Shown here in pieces: positions 36,116 through 45,091 of a DNA stretch of 64,000 nt. This DNA comes from Actinomadura opuntiae (GTDB taxonomy: Bacteria > Actinomycetota > Actinomycetes > Streptosporangiales > Streptosporangiaceae). The position numbers and the translations under genes were made by a program. The notes under the pieces are model-generated. The model had not been told where the DNA came from and made no database searches. It saw nothing but the letters and a program-made list of their open reading frames with translations. The stretch is from the NCBI RefSeq assembly GCF_030283205.1, contig NZ_JASNWF010000015.1:218424-282423 (forward strand). Reading direction: 5' to 3'. Position 1 is the stretch's first letter; each line of letters begins with the position of its first letter.

Positions 36116-36481
36116 TCAGCGCGGAGGCGGGGTCACAACCTGCGTGCAGCGCGTGCCTCCAAACACGCGCGCAGCCATGATCAGGAGATTGAGAACGGGC
36201 ACTATGAACCGCGCCGGGTTCGGTGGAGGTAGAGCCTCCACCGAACCCGGCGCGGTGCACTTGAGCTCCGCAGACTCCTTGGTCGTGGTCCCCGGCCGGG
36301 CACCGGCGTCGACCTCGGCCTGACGCACCCAGGACCACACCGTCTCGGCATGCTTGACACCCAGTCTGGTCGCGACGGCCTTCCTCGCCGACCACTCACT
36401 GGGATAGCCCGGACGCACCTCGGCGACCATACGGACCGCCCGCCTGCGCAGCTCAGGCAGATAGGAGGACTGAGCTGCCAT
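36116..36481 (-). pseudogene. IS3-family OrfA fragment
   Basis: ATG 36481 begins MAAQSSYLPELRRRAVRMVA and continues through the HTH_Tnp_1 region (SARKAVATRLGVKHAETVWS, WVRQAEVDAGARPG) to TKESAELK, the usual leucine-zipper entry. The family sequence stops there, at about 36268, next to a 22-bp perfect hairpin, and OrfB is missing. Confidence 0.82.
36208..36256. repeat. Perfect 22-bp inverted repeat with 5-base loop
   Basis: ACCGCGCCGGGTTCGGTGGA-GG (36208-36229), loop TAGAG, then the exact complement (36235-36256). It lies at the broken edge of the IS3 OrfA fragment and 160 bp beyond the I36 gene. The arms look like IS3-type ends (TGAACCG...) placed face to face, or they serve as a strong terminator. 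Confidence 0.7.
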
Positions 36482-36964
36482 GACTCGATCCTCTCAGGGA
36501 GACGAGCCTCGCGGGGCGCTTCACTGGCTCGACGTCCCGACGAGCAGGTCGTCGAGCGCCTGCGCACGGATCTGGCAGCCGCCCGTGGCTCCCCGATCTA
36601 AGCGGGGAGCCACGGGAGCCAGCGCGGGGAGCCAACGCACCTGGACCACTCACGATCTCTCGCGACCTCCTACCTGTATCGCTGCAGGTAGGAGGCTCCC
36701 CGATCGACTCTCCTGGACGTGGTCGGACCCCTCGGTCTTACCTGGGAGGTAGCCCCCTCGGCCCCGGTGCCGAAGATCGTGTCCACGACCCCGACTCCAC
36801 CCGTGAGCACGCACGTGAACCGGCGCCGGTAGACGGTCTCGGTGGACCGCGCGCCGGAATGGCATCGGCGCGCCTTCAGCGTCCTCGTACCGGTCCTGCT
36901 GGTCACGGGCGCCCTGGTCACCCGTCACCGACCGGCGCGCCGATCATCCAAGGGCTCTGACCAG
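36482..36964. other. No gene recognised
   Basis: Both strands give short Arg/Pro-rich frames. A minus-strand stretch reads ETVYRRRFTCVLTGGVGVVD, faintly membrane-like, without a start context. A small repeat, GTAGGAGG/CTCCCCGA, recurs near 36680. Nothing is supported as a gene. Confidence 0.4.
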
Positions 36965-37016
36965 CCCTTTTCTGGATTGGCGTACCGACTGGTCGGTACG
37001 CCAATCTAGAAAAGGG
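36965..37016. promoter_or_regulatory. 52-bp near-perfect palindrome with TetR-operator-like core
   Basis: Two 25-bp arms (36965-36989 and 36992-37016) match with one mismatch around a TG centre. The core TACCGACTGGTCGGTA has the form typical of TetR-family operators; the outer parts are CCCTTTTCT and AGAAAAGGG. It ends two bases before a -35-like box of the esterase promoter, so it probably controls that gene. No TetR gene is in the window. Confidence 0.65.
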
Positions 37017-37018
37017 TC

Positions 37019-37048
37019 TTGCCTTCCCGCCTGGAAGAGGTTTCTAAT
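37019..37048 (+). promoter_or_regulatory. Probable promoter of the carboxylesterase gene
   Basis: A -35-like TTGCCT (37019-37024) and -10-like TCTAAT (37043-37048) are separated by 18 bases, directly downstream of the 52-bp palindrome and 50 bp before the ATG. Confidence 0.5.
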
Positions 37049-37098
37049 TCGGTGGGGCGGCTCGGGGGCGCCGGAAGCAGGCTTGCGGAAGGAGACCC

Positions 37099-38685
37099 AT
37101 GAGGCTGAAAGGCATCGCCATACTGGTAGCCGCGCTGGTCGTCGCCGGTGGCGCGGCACCGGCGTCGGCGTCCGCCGCGCAGAACTCCCCCGCCGTCGTC
37201 CGGACGAACACCGGACTCGTCCGGGGAGAGGTAGGGAAGGACGACCGGCTCTTCCAGGGCATCCCGTACGCGCAGCCCCCGACGGGCGCGTTGCGCTGGA
37301 GACCGCCGCAGTCCGCACGGCCGTGGGCCGGCACCTACGACGCGACGTTCCCGCGCAGCCAGTGCGCGCAGATCGCCCCGGTCTACGGCGGCGAGACGAC
37401 CTACACCGAGGACTGCCTCTACCTGAACGTCACGACGCCGAACCGCCATCTCCAGGGCCGGCACGGACTGCCCGTCATGGTGTGGGCGCACGGCGGCAGC
37501 AACGTCACCGGCACAGGCAGCGCCTACAACGCGTCCAAGCTCGCCGTCCGCGGCGGCGTCATCGTCGTCACGATCAACTACCGGCTCGGGCCCATCGGTT
37601 GGCTAGCGCACCCGGCGCTGGAGACCGGCGCCGACCGGCGCTACCAGGCCGGCAACTACGGTCTCCTCGACCAGCAGGCCGCCCTGCGCTGGGTGCGGCG
37701 CAACATCGCGGCCTTCGGCGGCGACCCGCGCAACGTGACGCTGTTCGGCGAGTCCGCCGGTGCCGCCGACTCCTGCGCCAACCTCGTCTCGCCGTCCGCC
37801 GCCGGGCTGTTCCACAAGGTCATCCCGGAGAGCTTCAGTTGCGCCGCGCCTACGCGGACCGAAGCCGGCGCGGAGGCCGACGGCGCCAAATTCGCCGACG
37901 CCGTCGGATGCGGGGGCAAGGCCTCACCTGCCGAGACGGCCGCCTGCCTGCGCGTCGTACCGGTGAAGACCCTGCTGGAGACGTTCCAGGCCAAGGACAT
38001 GACCGCCGGCCCCGTCGCGGGTGGCGACCGCGTCCTGCCGCTGCAACCCGCCCAGGCCATCGCGCAGGGCCGCTTCAACCGGGTCCCGGTGATGCACGGC
38101 AACACCCTGGACGAGATGCGCCTGTTCGTCTCCCTCACCTACCCGCAGCCGATCACGGCGGCGCAGTACGAGGGCATCGTCCGCTCGATGTACGGCGCCA
38201 ACGCCGACAAGGTCCTGGCCCGCTATCCGGCGCGGAACTACCCGGACCCGCGGATCGCGCTGTCCACGATCGAGACCGACTTCGGCACGTCCCTCTCCAC
38301 CTGCCTGCACCAGGACGCGTTCCAGGCACTGTCGCGCGCCGGCGTCCCGGTGTACGCCTACCAGTTCGCCGACCGGACGGCGCCGCCGCTCGTCGACGTC
38401 CCCGGATTCGACGAGGGCGCCGAGCACGCGACGGAACTGACCTACCTGTTCCCCGGGCTGCTCGGCGACCTGAACGCCCAACAGCAGCAACTGTCGGACG
38501 CCATGGTCGACTACTGGACCTCGTTCGCCCGCAACGCCCACCCGACCGCCGCCAACGCACCGCACTGGCCGCGTTTCCACTCGTCCACCGACGTCCTGTC
38601 CTTCACACCCGGCCCCAACGGCATCCACCCGACCGACACCGCGGCGCAGAGCAACTGCGCATTCTGGAAGTCGCTGTCGTCCTGA
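37099..38685 (+). CDS. Secreted type B carboxylesterase/lipase
   Basis: 528 residues with AAGGAGA before the ATG and a signal peptide (MRLKGIAILVAALVVAGGAA, PASASA). It is an alpha/beta hydrolase of the cholinesterase-like family: RLFQGIPYAQPPTGALRW, oxyanion-hole HGGSNVTG (HGGS instead of the more common HGGG), EDCLYLNV, nucleophile elbow LFGESAGAADSC with the catalytic Ser, acid likely in NTLDEMRLFV and His in SFARNAHPTAAN. It hydrolyses ester bonds of short or medium acyl substrates outside the cell; the natural substrate is unknown. A clear terminator follows. Confidence 0.92.
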   Translation: MRLKGIAILVAALVVAGGAAPASASAAQNSPAVVRTNTGLVRGEVGKDDRLFQGIPYAQPPTGALRWRPPQSARPWAGTYDATFPRSQCAQIAPVYGGETTYTEDCLYLNVTTPNRHLQGRHGLPVMVWAHGGSNVTGTGSAYNASKLAVRGGVIVVTINYRLGPIGWLAHPALETGADRRYQAGNYGLLDQQAALRWVRRNIAAFGGDPRNVTLFGESAGAADSCANLVSPSAAGLFHKVIPESFSCAAPTRTEAGAEADGAKFADAVGCGGKASPAETAACLRVVPVKTLLETFQAKDMTAGPVAGGDRVLPLQPAQAIAQGRFNRVPVMHGNTLDEMRLFVSLTYPQPITAAQYEGIVRSMYGANADKVLARYPARNYPDPRIALSTIETDFGTSLSTCLHQDAFQALSRAGVPVYAYQFADRTAPPLVDVPGFDEGAEHATELTYLFPGLLGDLNAQQQQLSDAMVDYWTSFARNAHPTAANAPHWPRFHSSTDVLSFTPGPNGIHPTDTAAQSNCAFWKSLSS

Positions 38686-38689
38686 AGCG

Positions 38690-38729
38690 AGCACGGCCTC
38701 CCTCCCAGCCCTGGGCGGGAGGCCGTGTT
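38690..38729 (+). terminator. Rho-independent-type hairpin after the esterase
   Basis: CACGGCCTCCC (38692-38702) pairs with GGGAGGCCGTG (38717-38727) across a 14-base loop, 5 bases after the stop codon, followed by TTCT. Typical actinomycete terminator with a short T tract. Confidence 0.75.
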
Positions 38730-38788
38730 CTGCCCCGAAGACGCCTGGCCTGCGATGGCCTACTGCCCGAGGTCGACTGCTCGACGGT

Positions 38789-39889
38789 CTAGCCGATTCC
38801 GTTCGGGGACGGTCCGTGCGGCGCGACGGGGAGTCGGATCGTGACGAGGAGGCCGCCGGCGGGGCGGGGGCTGAGGTCGAGGGTCCCGTCGTGTACTTGG
38901 ACGATGGTGTTCACGATGGCCAGCCCGAGGCCGACGCCGGCGTGCTCGTCGGTTCGTGTGCGTTGTGTTCCGCGTTGGAAGGGTTCGGTGAGGGTCGGTA
39001 GGAGTGCGGTTGGGATGGGCTGGCCGGTGTTCTCGACCTGCAACACGCTCGCGTCGTGGTGCGTTTGGGTGTGGACCGTCACGGTGCCGCCGGTGGGGAG
39101 GTTGTGGACGATGGCGTTCTGGACGAGGTTGGTCACCATCCGCAGGAGGAGCGCCGCGGAGCCGACGGTCTGTGCCTTCTCGCCGGTGACGGAGAGCGTG
39201 ATCTGACGCTTTTCGGCGAGAGGAAGCAGCGTTTCGGTGGCTTCTTCGGCGATGAGGGACAGGTCGACGGGTTCGCGGGTGAAGGTCCTGCGGTTGCTGC
39301 GGCTGAGCAGCAGGAGGGCCTCGGTGAGATCGATCGCCCTCGTGTTGACGGTGTGGAGGCGCTCGATGAGCTCGCCCTGGTCCCGCGCGGGGTCGCTGCG
39401 GGCGACGTCCAGGAGCGTCTGCGAGATCGCCAGCGGAGTGCGCAGTTCATGGGAGGCGTTCGCGGCGAACCTCTGCTGTTCGCTGACGTGGGATTCGAGC
39501 TGGTCGAGCATGGTGTCGAACACGTCGGCGAGTTCGCGGAACTCGTCTCTGCGGCCCTGCAGCCGGATTCGATGGGACAGTGATCCGTTCGCCGTCATCC
39601 GTGCCGCGTCCGCGATCCGGGTGAGCGGGGCGAGCATCCGCCCGGCGAGGATCCATCCTCCGAACAGGCCGAACAGCAGCAGGAAAGCCAGCGCCAGGGC
39701 CACGGCGGGGGCGAAGCGCAGGCGGACGGAGCGCGCCAGCGTCCCCTCCGGGGTGGTGATCACCCCGGGTGCGTAGCGCAGCAGGTACATCCACACCACG
39801 GCCAGCAGGACAGCGCCGGCGACCAGGAGGAATCCGGCGTAGCTGAGGGTGAGTTTCAGTCGGGCGCTGAGCCCCGGGCGCCTAGTCAT
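38789..39889 (-). CDS. Sensor histidine kinase, VanS-like
   Basis: About 366 residues from ATG 39889 (MTRRPGLSARLKLTLSYAGF); the frame extends further upstream without support. Two membrane segments (FLLVAGAVLLAVVWMYLL and AVALALAFLLLFGLFGGWIL) flank a short periplasmic loop. HAMP follows (ILAGRMLAPLTRIADAARM), then the His box ASHELRTPLAISQTLLD and ATPase boxes LVQNAIVHN, VENTGQPIP and HAGVGLGLAIVNTIVQVHDG. Short-loop kinases of this type control VanRS or envelope-stress systems in actinomycetes. No response regulator gene is adjacent, which is unusual; a VanY-type gene lies just upstream. Confidence 0.88.
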   Translation of the reverse strand: MTRRPGLSARLKLTLSYAGFLLVAGAVLLAVVWMYLLRYAPGVITTPEGTLARSVRLRFAPAVALALAFLLLFGLFGGWILAGRMLAPLTRIADAARMTANGSLSHRIRLQGRRDEFRELADVFDTMLDQLESHVSEQQRFAANASHELRTPLAISQTLLDVARSDPARDQGELIERLHTVNTRAIDLTEALLLLSRSNRRTFTREPVDLSLIAEEATETLLPLAEKRQITLSVTGEKAQTVGSAALLLRMVTNLVQNAIVHNLPTGGTVTVHTQTHHDASVLQVENTGQPIPTALLPTLTEPFQRGTQRTRTDEHAGVGLGLAIVNTIVQVHDGTLDLSPRPAGGLLVTIRLPVAPHGPSPNGIG

Positions 39890-40104
39890 GAGTGCCGCCA
39901 GAGTGGGCGGGCCTCGTCCTCCACGATCGGCAAACGCATACCTGAAGCCTAAGCAGCACGGCATATCGCCGACGTATGCGACGCGGACCCTGCCGACCAA
40001 GCCCGCGCCGTCGGCGCGGCCCGCGTAACGTGCGCGCCGGGTTCGTCCACCGACCCGACCGCGGCATCAGCCTCGGTGCCGCCGGGGGGCGACCGGGGTC
40101 CGGT

Positions 40105-40773
40105 TCACGGCCGCATCCTCGGGTCCTCAGCGGGGTCGGCGTACATCGGCGGGTAACGGCCGTCGGCAGCGTCGGGACGCGGTTCGTGTCGCCAAGGCTC
40201 ATTGCCGTAGATCTGGCCCGGCCCATACGCGGCGCGATGTTGCGGCGGCCAGGCTGCGGCGCCCGGGTGCGGCAACCGGACCGGCTCGACCGTTCGGTAC
40301 TCGAAGTGCCACCACTCGTTGTCGTAGACGCGGTAGAGCCCGTAGCGTCCGCCGTGCCGTTCGAGCCACCGCGCGCCCTCGGTCGGCCGGACGTCGAGCG
40401 CGAGTCCCCGCACGTGGCTGGATTCTGGCGGTGGCAGCACCCGGCTCCGCGCCGCGAGCACCGAGCCGGTGCGCCGCACCTCCTCGGCGAAGATCCGGTG
40501 CTGTTGTGCCGCGTCGCGATATCCCGAGGTGAGACCGATCAACTGACCGTCGCGCCAGAACGCTTCCGCCCGCGCGTGCGTGAACGCCATCAGCGTTTCC
40601 GGTGCCAGCCCGCGGAGATCCTCGGCGGGGAAGCGCAGGCTCAACGCCCACTGGCAGGCCAGGAAGCGGCCATGGCCCGGTGCCCGGCAGAAGGCGATCG
40701 GCACCAGCAGCACTGCGACGAGCCGAGTGAGGGCCGCGAGGACACGCACTCTGATCGCCGATGAGTTCGCCAC
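40105..40773 (-). CDS. VanY-type D-alanyl-D-alanine carboxypeptidase
   Basis: 222 residues from GTG 40773. A membrane anchor (VLAALTRLVAVLLVPIAFC) leads to the peptidase M15B domain: LTSGYRDAAQQHRIFAEEV, zinc ligands in SSHVRGLALDVRP (His and Asp) and EWWHFEYRTVEP (His). It trims the terminal D-Ala from peptidoglycan stems outside the membrane. It is 215 bp upstream of the orphan kinase on the same strand; in related genomes such genes are controlled by VanRS-like systems. Confidence 0.88.
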   Translation of the reverse strand: MANSSAIRVRVLAALTRLVAVLLVPIAFCRAPGHGRFLACQWALSLRFPAEDLRGLAPETLMAFTHARAEAFWRDGQLIGLTSGYRDAAQQHRIFAEEVRRTGSVLAARSRVLPPPESSHVRGLALDVRPTEGARWLERHGGRYGLYRVYDNEWWHFEYRTVEPVRLPHPGAAAWPPQHRAAYGPGQIYGNEPWRHEPRPDAADGRYPPMYADPAEDPRMRP

Positions 40774-41110
40774 GACTCACCGCCGAAGGGTCAGGCCGTA
40801 CGCAGGGCCTCGGTCGGCGAGCGCCGGGCAGAGCATCAGCCCGTCGATCCCTGGACCGACGAGCACGACCCCGGCCATACGATGGGCCGCCGCTGACAGT
40901 GCTGCACTGTGGTTCATGTCTCCACTGAAAGCGGAAGGCTGTTGCGGCGCCGTATGCGGTTTTCGATACGCCCGCGATACACGCGATCCCCGGCACCGCC
41001 CGCTCGGTGAGTGCGGGCCGTTCGGCGGCGTGGGTTGTCCGCGGTTTTCGGGGTCCTTACTCTGGCCTCGCACACGCCTACAACCGCGGTTAGAACGGGG
41101 AGGAGAACCG
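40774..41110. other. Intergenic region upstream of htpG
   Basis: No gene. It must contain the promoters of the divergent VanY and htpG genes. No perfect CIRCE or HAIR-like repeat was noticed by eye. Confidence 0.45.
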
Positions 41111-43000
41111 GTGACCCTGCCGGCGGAGGAGGAGACCCTCAGCTTCCAGGCCGAAGTGGCGCAGCTGCTGGACCTGATGGCCCACTCCCTCTACAGCAAC
41201 AAGGAGATTTTCCTGCGCGAGCTGGTCTCGAACGCGGCGGACGCGATCGACCGGCTGCGCTTCGAGCGGATGACCCGGGCCGAGTCCGCCGGGTCCGGCG
41301 AGGACGACGCGCCGCCGCGGATCCGCGTCGAGCACGACCGGGACGCCCGCACCGTCACGATCACCGACAACGGCATCGGCATGACCCGCGACGAGGTCGT
41401 CCGCAACATCGGCACCATCGCCAAGTCGGGCACCGCGGAGTTCCTCAGATCGCTCAGCGGCGACCAGCGTGCCGACGCCGCGCTGATCGGCCAGTTCGGC
41501 GTGGGGTTCTACTCGGCGTTCGTGGTCGCCGACCGGGTCGTGCTCACCACGCGGCGGGCGGGGCGGCCGGCGTCGGAGGGCGTCCGGTGGGTCTCCGAGG
41601 GCAAGGGTGAGTTCACCGTCGAGAGCGTGGAGCGCCCCGAGCACGGCACGAGCATCGAACTGCACCTGCGCGAGGGCGAGGACGAGTTCCTCAGCGGCTA
41701 TCGGCTGCGGTCGATCATCAAGCAGTACTCCGACCACATCACCGTGCCGATCGTCATGCCGGACCAGGCGGCGGACGCGGAGGGCTCCGGCGGGGAGACC
41801 GTGGTCAACCAGGCGTCCGCGCTGTGGGCCCGGCCGAAGAGCGAGCTGACCGACGAGGACTACAACGGCTACTACCGCCACCTCACCAACGACCTCGACG
41901 ACCCGCTGACCTACCTGCACGCAAAGGTCGAGGGGCGGTACGACTACACGCTGCTGCTGTACGTCCCGTCGCGCGCGCCGCACGACCTGTGGCTCCCGCA
42001 GGCGCGCCAGGGCGTCAAGCTCCACGTGCAGCGGGTGTTCATCCTGGAGGACGACGACGGACGCCTGCTCCCCCAGTACCTGCGGTTCGTGCGAGGCATC
42101 GTCGACTCGGCCGACCTGCCGCTCAACGTCTCGCGGGAGATGCTGCAGGGCAGCCTGGCCCTGGAGCACATCCGGTCGAGCGCGACGAAGAAGGTGCTGA
42201 AGCTCCTCAAGGACCTGGCCTCCAAGGAGCCCGACAAGTACGCGAAGTTCTGGGACGAGTTCGGCGCCGTCCTGAAGGAGGGCGTCGGCGACGACTACAG
42301 CAACCGCGAGGACATCGCCGCGCTGCTGCGCTTCACCACCACCCAGGGCACCGGCGTCTCGCTGGAGGAGTACGTCGGCCGGATGAAGGACGGGCAGGAG
42401 AAGATCTACTACCTGCTCGCCCCGAGCCCGGAGGCGGCCGCCGCGAGCCCCCACCTCGAGGCGTTCCGCGCCAAGGGCGTCGAGGTGCTCCTGCTGGGCG
42501 AGGCCGTGGACAACTGGCTGGTCAGCAGCCTGCAGGAGTTCGGCGGGAAGCGGCTGCAGTCGGTCGCCCAGGGCGACCCCGACTTCGGGGAGCTGCAGGA
42601 CGAGCAGGAGAAGGAGACCGCGCGCAAGGCGGAGGACGACTACGCGGACCTGGTCGCGAAGCTGAAGGAGCACCTCGACGGGAAGGCCTGGGACGTCCGC
42701 GTCTCCAACCGGCTCACCACCTCGCCGGCGTGCATCGTGGCGGGCGAGCCCGACACCGACCTCAACCTGGCGCGGCGGCTGCGCGGCAACGGCCTGCCCC
42801 ACCAGCCGGTGCTGGAGCTCAACCCCGGCCATCCCCTGATCGAGCGGCTGAACCGCCGGCAGGACGACCCGCGCCTGGGCGACTGGGCCGGGGTGCTCTT
42901 CCACCAGTCCGTCCTGACGCTCGGCGCCCGGCTCGACGACCCCGCCGCGTTCGTCGGGAGCCTGAACGAGCTGCTGGTGGCATTGACCATCGAGGAATGA
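41111..43000 (+). CDS. htpG: Hsp90-family chaperone HtpG
   Basis: 629 residues from GTG 41111, preceded by GGGGAGGAG. The N-terminal ATPase has LYSNKEIFLRELVSNAADAI, DNGIGMTRDEVVRNIGTIAK and GQFGVGFYSAFVVADRV; the middle domain has YVPSRAPHDLWLPQARQGVK, LYVQRVFI-like HVQRVFILEDDD and PLNVSREMLQ; the C-terminal dimerisation domain follows. Full length for bacterial HtpG. Acts in the cytoplasm in ATP-dependent client folding. It stands alone and is followed by a terminator. Confidence 0.97.
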   Translation: MTLPAEEETLSFQAEVAQLLDLMAHSLYSNKEIFLRELVSNAADAIDRLRFERMTRAESAGSGEDDAPPRIRVEHDRDARTVTITDNGIGMTRDEVVRNIGTIAKSGTAEFLRSLSGDQRADAALIGQFGVGFYSAFVVADRVVLTTRRAGRPASEGVRWVSEGKGEFTVESVERPEHGTSIELHLREGEDEFLSGYRLRSIIKQYSDHITVPIVMPDQAADAEGSGGETVVNQASALWARPKSELTDEDYNGYYRHLTNDLDDPLTYLHAKVEGRYDYTLLLYVPSRAPHDLWLPQARQGVKLHVQRVFILEDDDGRLLPQYLRFVRGIVDSADLPLNVSREMLQGSLALEHIRSSATKKVLKLLKDLASKEPDKYAKFWDEFGAVLKEGVGDDYSNREDIAALLRFTTTQGTGVSLEEYVGRMKDGQEKIYYLLAPSPEAAAASPHLEAFRAKGVEVLLLGEAVDNWLVSSLQEFGGKRLQSVAQGDPDFGELQDEQEKETARKAEDDYADLVAKLKEHLDGKAWDVRVSNRLTTSPACIVAGEPDTDLNLARRLRGNGLPHQPVLELNPGHPLIERLNRRQDDPRLGDWAGVLFHQSVLTLGARLDDPAAFVGSLNELLVALTIEE

Positions 43001-43017
43001 CACGCACCCGCGGCGAT

Positions 43018-43051
43018 GAAGGCGGCCTGGACGCTTGTCCCGGCCGCCTTC
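43018..43051 (+). terminator. Hairpin terminator after htpG
   Basis: GAAGGCGGCC (43018-43027) pairs perfectly with GGCCGCCTTC (43042-43051) across a 14-base loop, 18 bases after the htpG stop. Confidence 0.7.
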
Positions 43052-44363
43052 GTCATTATCGGCGGCCATTCGGTGCGGAGGTCCCGATAAAGCAAAGAGT
43101 CGAGTGACGGAGACGCCTTCTCTCCGCCGATCGATTGAGCCTCGGCGAGTTTCCCCCACCGGCGGGGACGAATATCGAGCCGCGATCCAGGGCGTCGAGG
43201 GTCGCCCGGCCGCGCCGCGACCGCGCGCGAAAGATCGAAAACGCGAGCGTGTTTCACAACATCGGCGTGCCGGGCCGGAGCTCGCGAGCAGGCGCGCCGC
43301 TCCCCCGCGGCGCGGTCCGCCCGGCGCGAAACCCGCCTCGCGGCGCTCCGGCGAGCAGACCAACGGCGGACGCACCATTCCCGAGTTACGGCCGTCCGTA
43401 AGCCGGACGTTGGGCACGGCGCCTCATTCGTGTCACTAATTTTTCACCCTGCACAGCCTTATTTTCGGACATAGAGGCCAGATGAGGAGGCATGTCCGTA
43501 ATACCCATTCCAGGTCAGTGGCGAGACCCTCACCGACCGCAGTCGGAGAGTGACGAACCGCTCGTTGACGGGTGCTTCCGGGCGGTGTAATCCTCTTCAC
43601 CGTCGACGGCCCCAGAGAGAGCTATTTCGGCCTGATACTCGGGGACTCTGGGAAGCGGCGACGGCAGGAAACTGGGGATGCCCGTCGTGATCTTGGTCGA
43701 GCCTCGCGGCGGGCGGGCGCCGTGAGAGGGTGCGTTCGTGGGGTGCCAACGCGATCTGGGACGGGGCGTTCTGAACGGCGCCGCGATCGGCGGCGGGACG
43801 GTCGGCGACGGGGCGCCGCCGCGCGCGCCTCGGAAATGCGCGGAACGGTCCACCGGTAAGCCGCCCCGGCGCCGCGATCGCATTTCCCCCGGAAATGCCG
43901 CGTCCCGTGGACGGGGCGCGGGGCGCGGGCATCTCAATGCGCCCTCGGCGATATGCGGACGGCATGCCCTCGCCGGGCGAAATCGGTTGAGGCTTTCCCC
44001 CGAAAGCCGCGCAATTCCTGGTTCCCGGCCGGAAGGCGCCTGCGAGGTTCCGGCGCGATGGAGGACGGGCGCGCACCGCAGCGGCGGCAAGCACGCGCTG
44101 GCCGGTGCCCGGGCCCCTTGAAGAGGTACCGGCCCTATCCGCGGGTCCGCCCGCCGCGCCGCGATGGGCGGCACGCGGTTCCGCGGTCGGCGGGGGCGGC
44201 CGGTACGCGGACCGCACCCGCCCCCGCCCCGCCGGCGTTCCCGCCCGCCGGCCGACCCGGCCTCGTTCCGGGTCGGCGCGCGCATGCCGGCACTCCCCGT
44301 CCGCACCACTCCCCGGCCGCCGACGCCGGCCGGCACCTCCTTCGAGCTCCCCGAGGGGACAGT
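43052..44363. other. 1.3 kb without a supported gene
   Basis: All long frames here are Arg/Pro/Ala-rich and unlike proteins. A lower-GC island at 43430-43480 is followed by AGGAGG and a 32-codon frame from ATG 43492 (MSVIPIPGQWRDPHRPQSES), but the spacing of one base is too short to trust. This stretch separates housekeeping genes from the NRPS cluster. Confidence 0.5.
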
Positions 44364-45035
44364 ATGACCCGGGACCTGATCAGGAAGATCACCATCGTGC
44401 TCGTCGATGATCATCGGCTGTTCCGGGAGGGCGTGCGCGAGATCCTGTCGGCCACGGCCGACCTGGAGGTGGTGGCCGAGGGGCGCTCCGGCGCGGACGC
44501 GGTGCACCTGGCGGCCCGGTACCGGCCCGACATCCTGCTGCTGGACGTGCGGATGCCGGGCATGAGCCCGGTCCTGACGATCCGGCAGGTGGCCCGGGTG
44601 TCGCCGGCGACCCGGACCGTCGTGCTGTCGATGCACTCCGACAACGACCTCGTCCTCAGCCTGGTCGCGGCCGGAGCGGCGGCCTACCTGTCCAAGGACA
44701 TCGGCGGCGGCGAGCTGTGCGACGACCTGCGCTCGGTCGTCGCCGACGGCCAGGTCTTCACCGCGCGCCTGCAGCGGACCGGCGGGCACACCGCCGAGGC
44801 CCTGCGGCCGTCCGTGGCGCTGACCGACCGCGAGATCGAGGTGCTGCGGCTGGTGAGCATGGCGCTGAGCAACTCGCAGATCGCCATGAAGCTGTGCGTG
44901 AGCGAGGCCACCGTCAAGCGGCACCTGACCAACGCCTTCACCAAGCTGAAGGCGCGCTCGCGGCTGGACGCGGTGAACCGGGCCATCGCGCTCGGCATGC
45001 TCGCGGGACCGGAGAACCGGCACACCGTCGGCTGA
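44364..45035 (+). CDS. NarL/FixJ-family response regulator
   Basis: 223 residues from ATG 44364 with GAGGGGA upstream. The receiver has VLVDDHRLFREGVRE, phosphoacceptor ILLLDVRMPGMSP, VVLSMHSDND and YLSKDIGGGEL; the LuxR-type HTH has LTDREIEVLRLVSMALSNSQ and CVSEATVKRHLTNAFTKLKA. No kinase gene is adjacent, so it may be an orphan or atypical regulator. It is the leftmost gene of the biosynthetic cluster and reads toward it. Confidence 0.93.
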   Translation: MTRDLIRKITIVLVDDHRLFREGVREILSATADLEVVAEGRSGADAVHLAARYRPDILLLDVRMPGMSPVLTIRQVARVSPATRTVVLSMHSDNDLVLSLVAAGAAAYLSKDIGGGELCDDLRSVVADGQVFTARLQRTGGHTAEALRPSVALTDREIEVLRLVSMALSNSQIAMKLCVSEATVKRHLTNAFTKLKARSRLDAVNRAIALGMLAGPENRHTVG

Positions 45036-45051
45036 CCGGGCGTCCTTCCGC

Positions 45052-45091
45052 GGACCCGCGCGCCCCACCGGACGGTGCGGCACGCGGGTCC
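45052..45091 (+). terminator. Hairpin terminator after the NarL-type regulator
   Basis: Bases 45052-45069 (GGACCCGCG...) pair with 45074-45091 (...CGCGGGTCC) with two mismatches and a 4-base loop, 17 bases beyond the stop. Confidence 0.65.

Noticed and set aside
41090..43417. A long minus-strand frame opposite htpG
   Set aside because: Third-position GC bias favours the plus strand, which encodes a full HtpG; the minus translation has no family resemblance.
43492..43590. A 32-codon frame after AGGAGG
   Set aside because: Only one base separates the ribosome site from the ATG and the peptide resembles nothing known.
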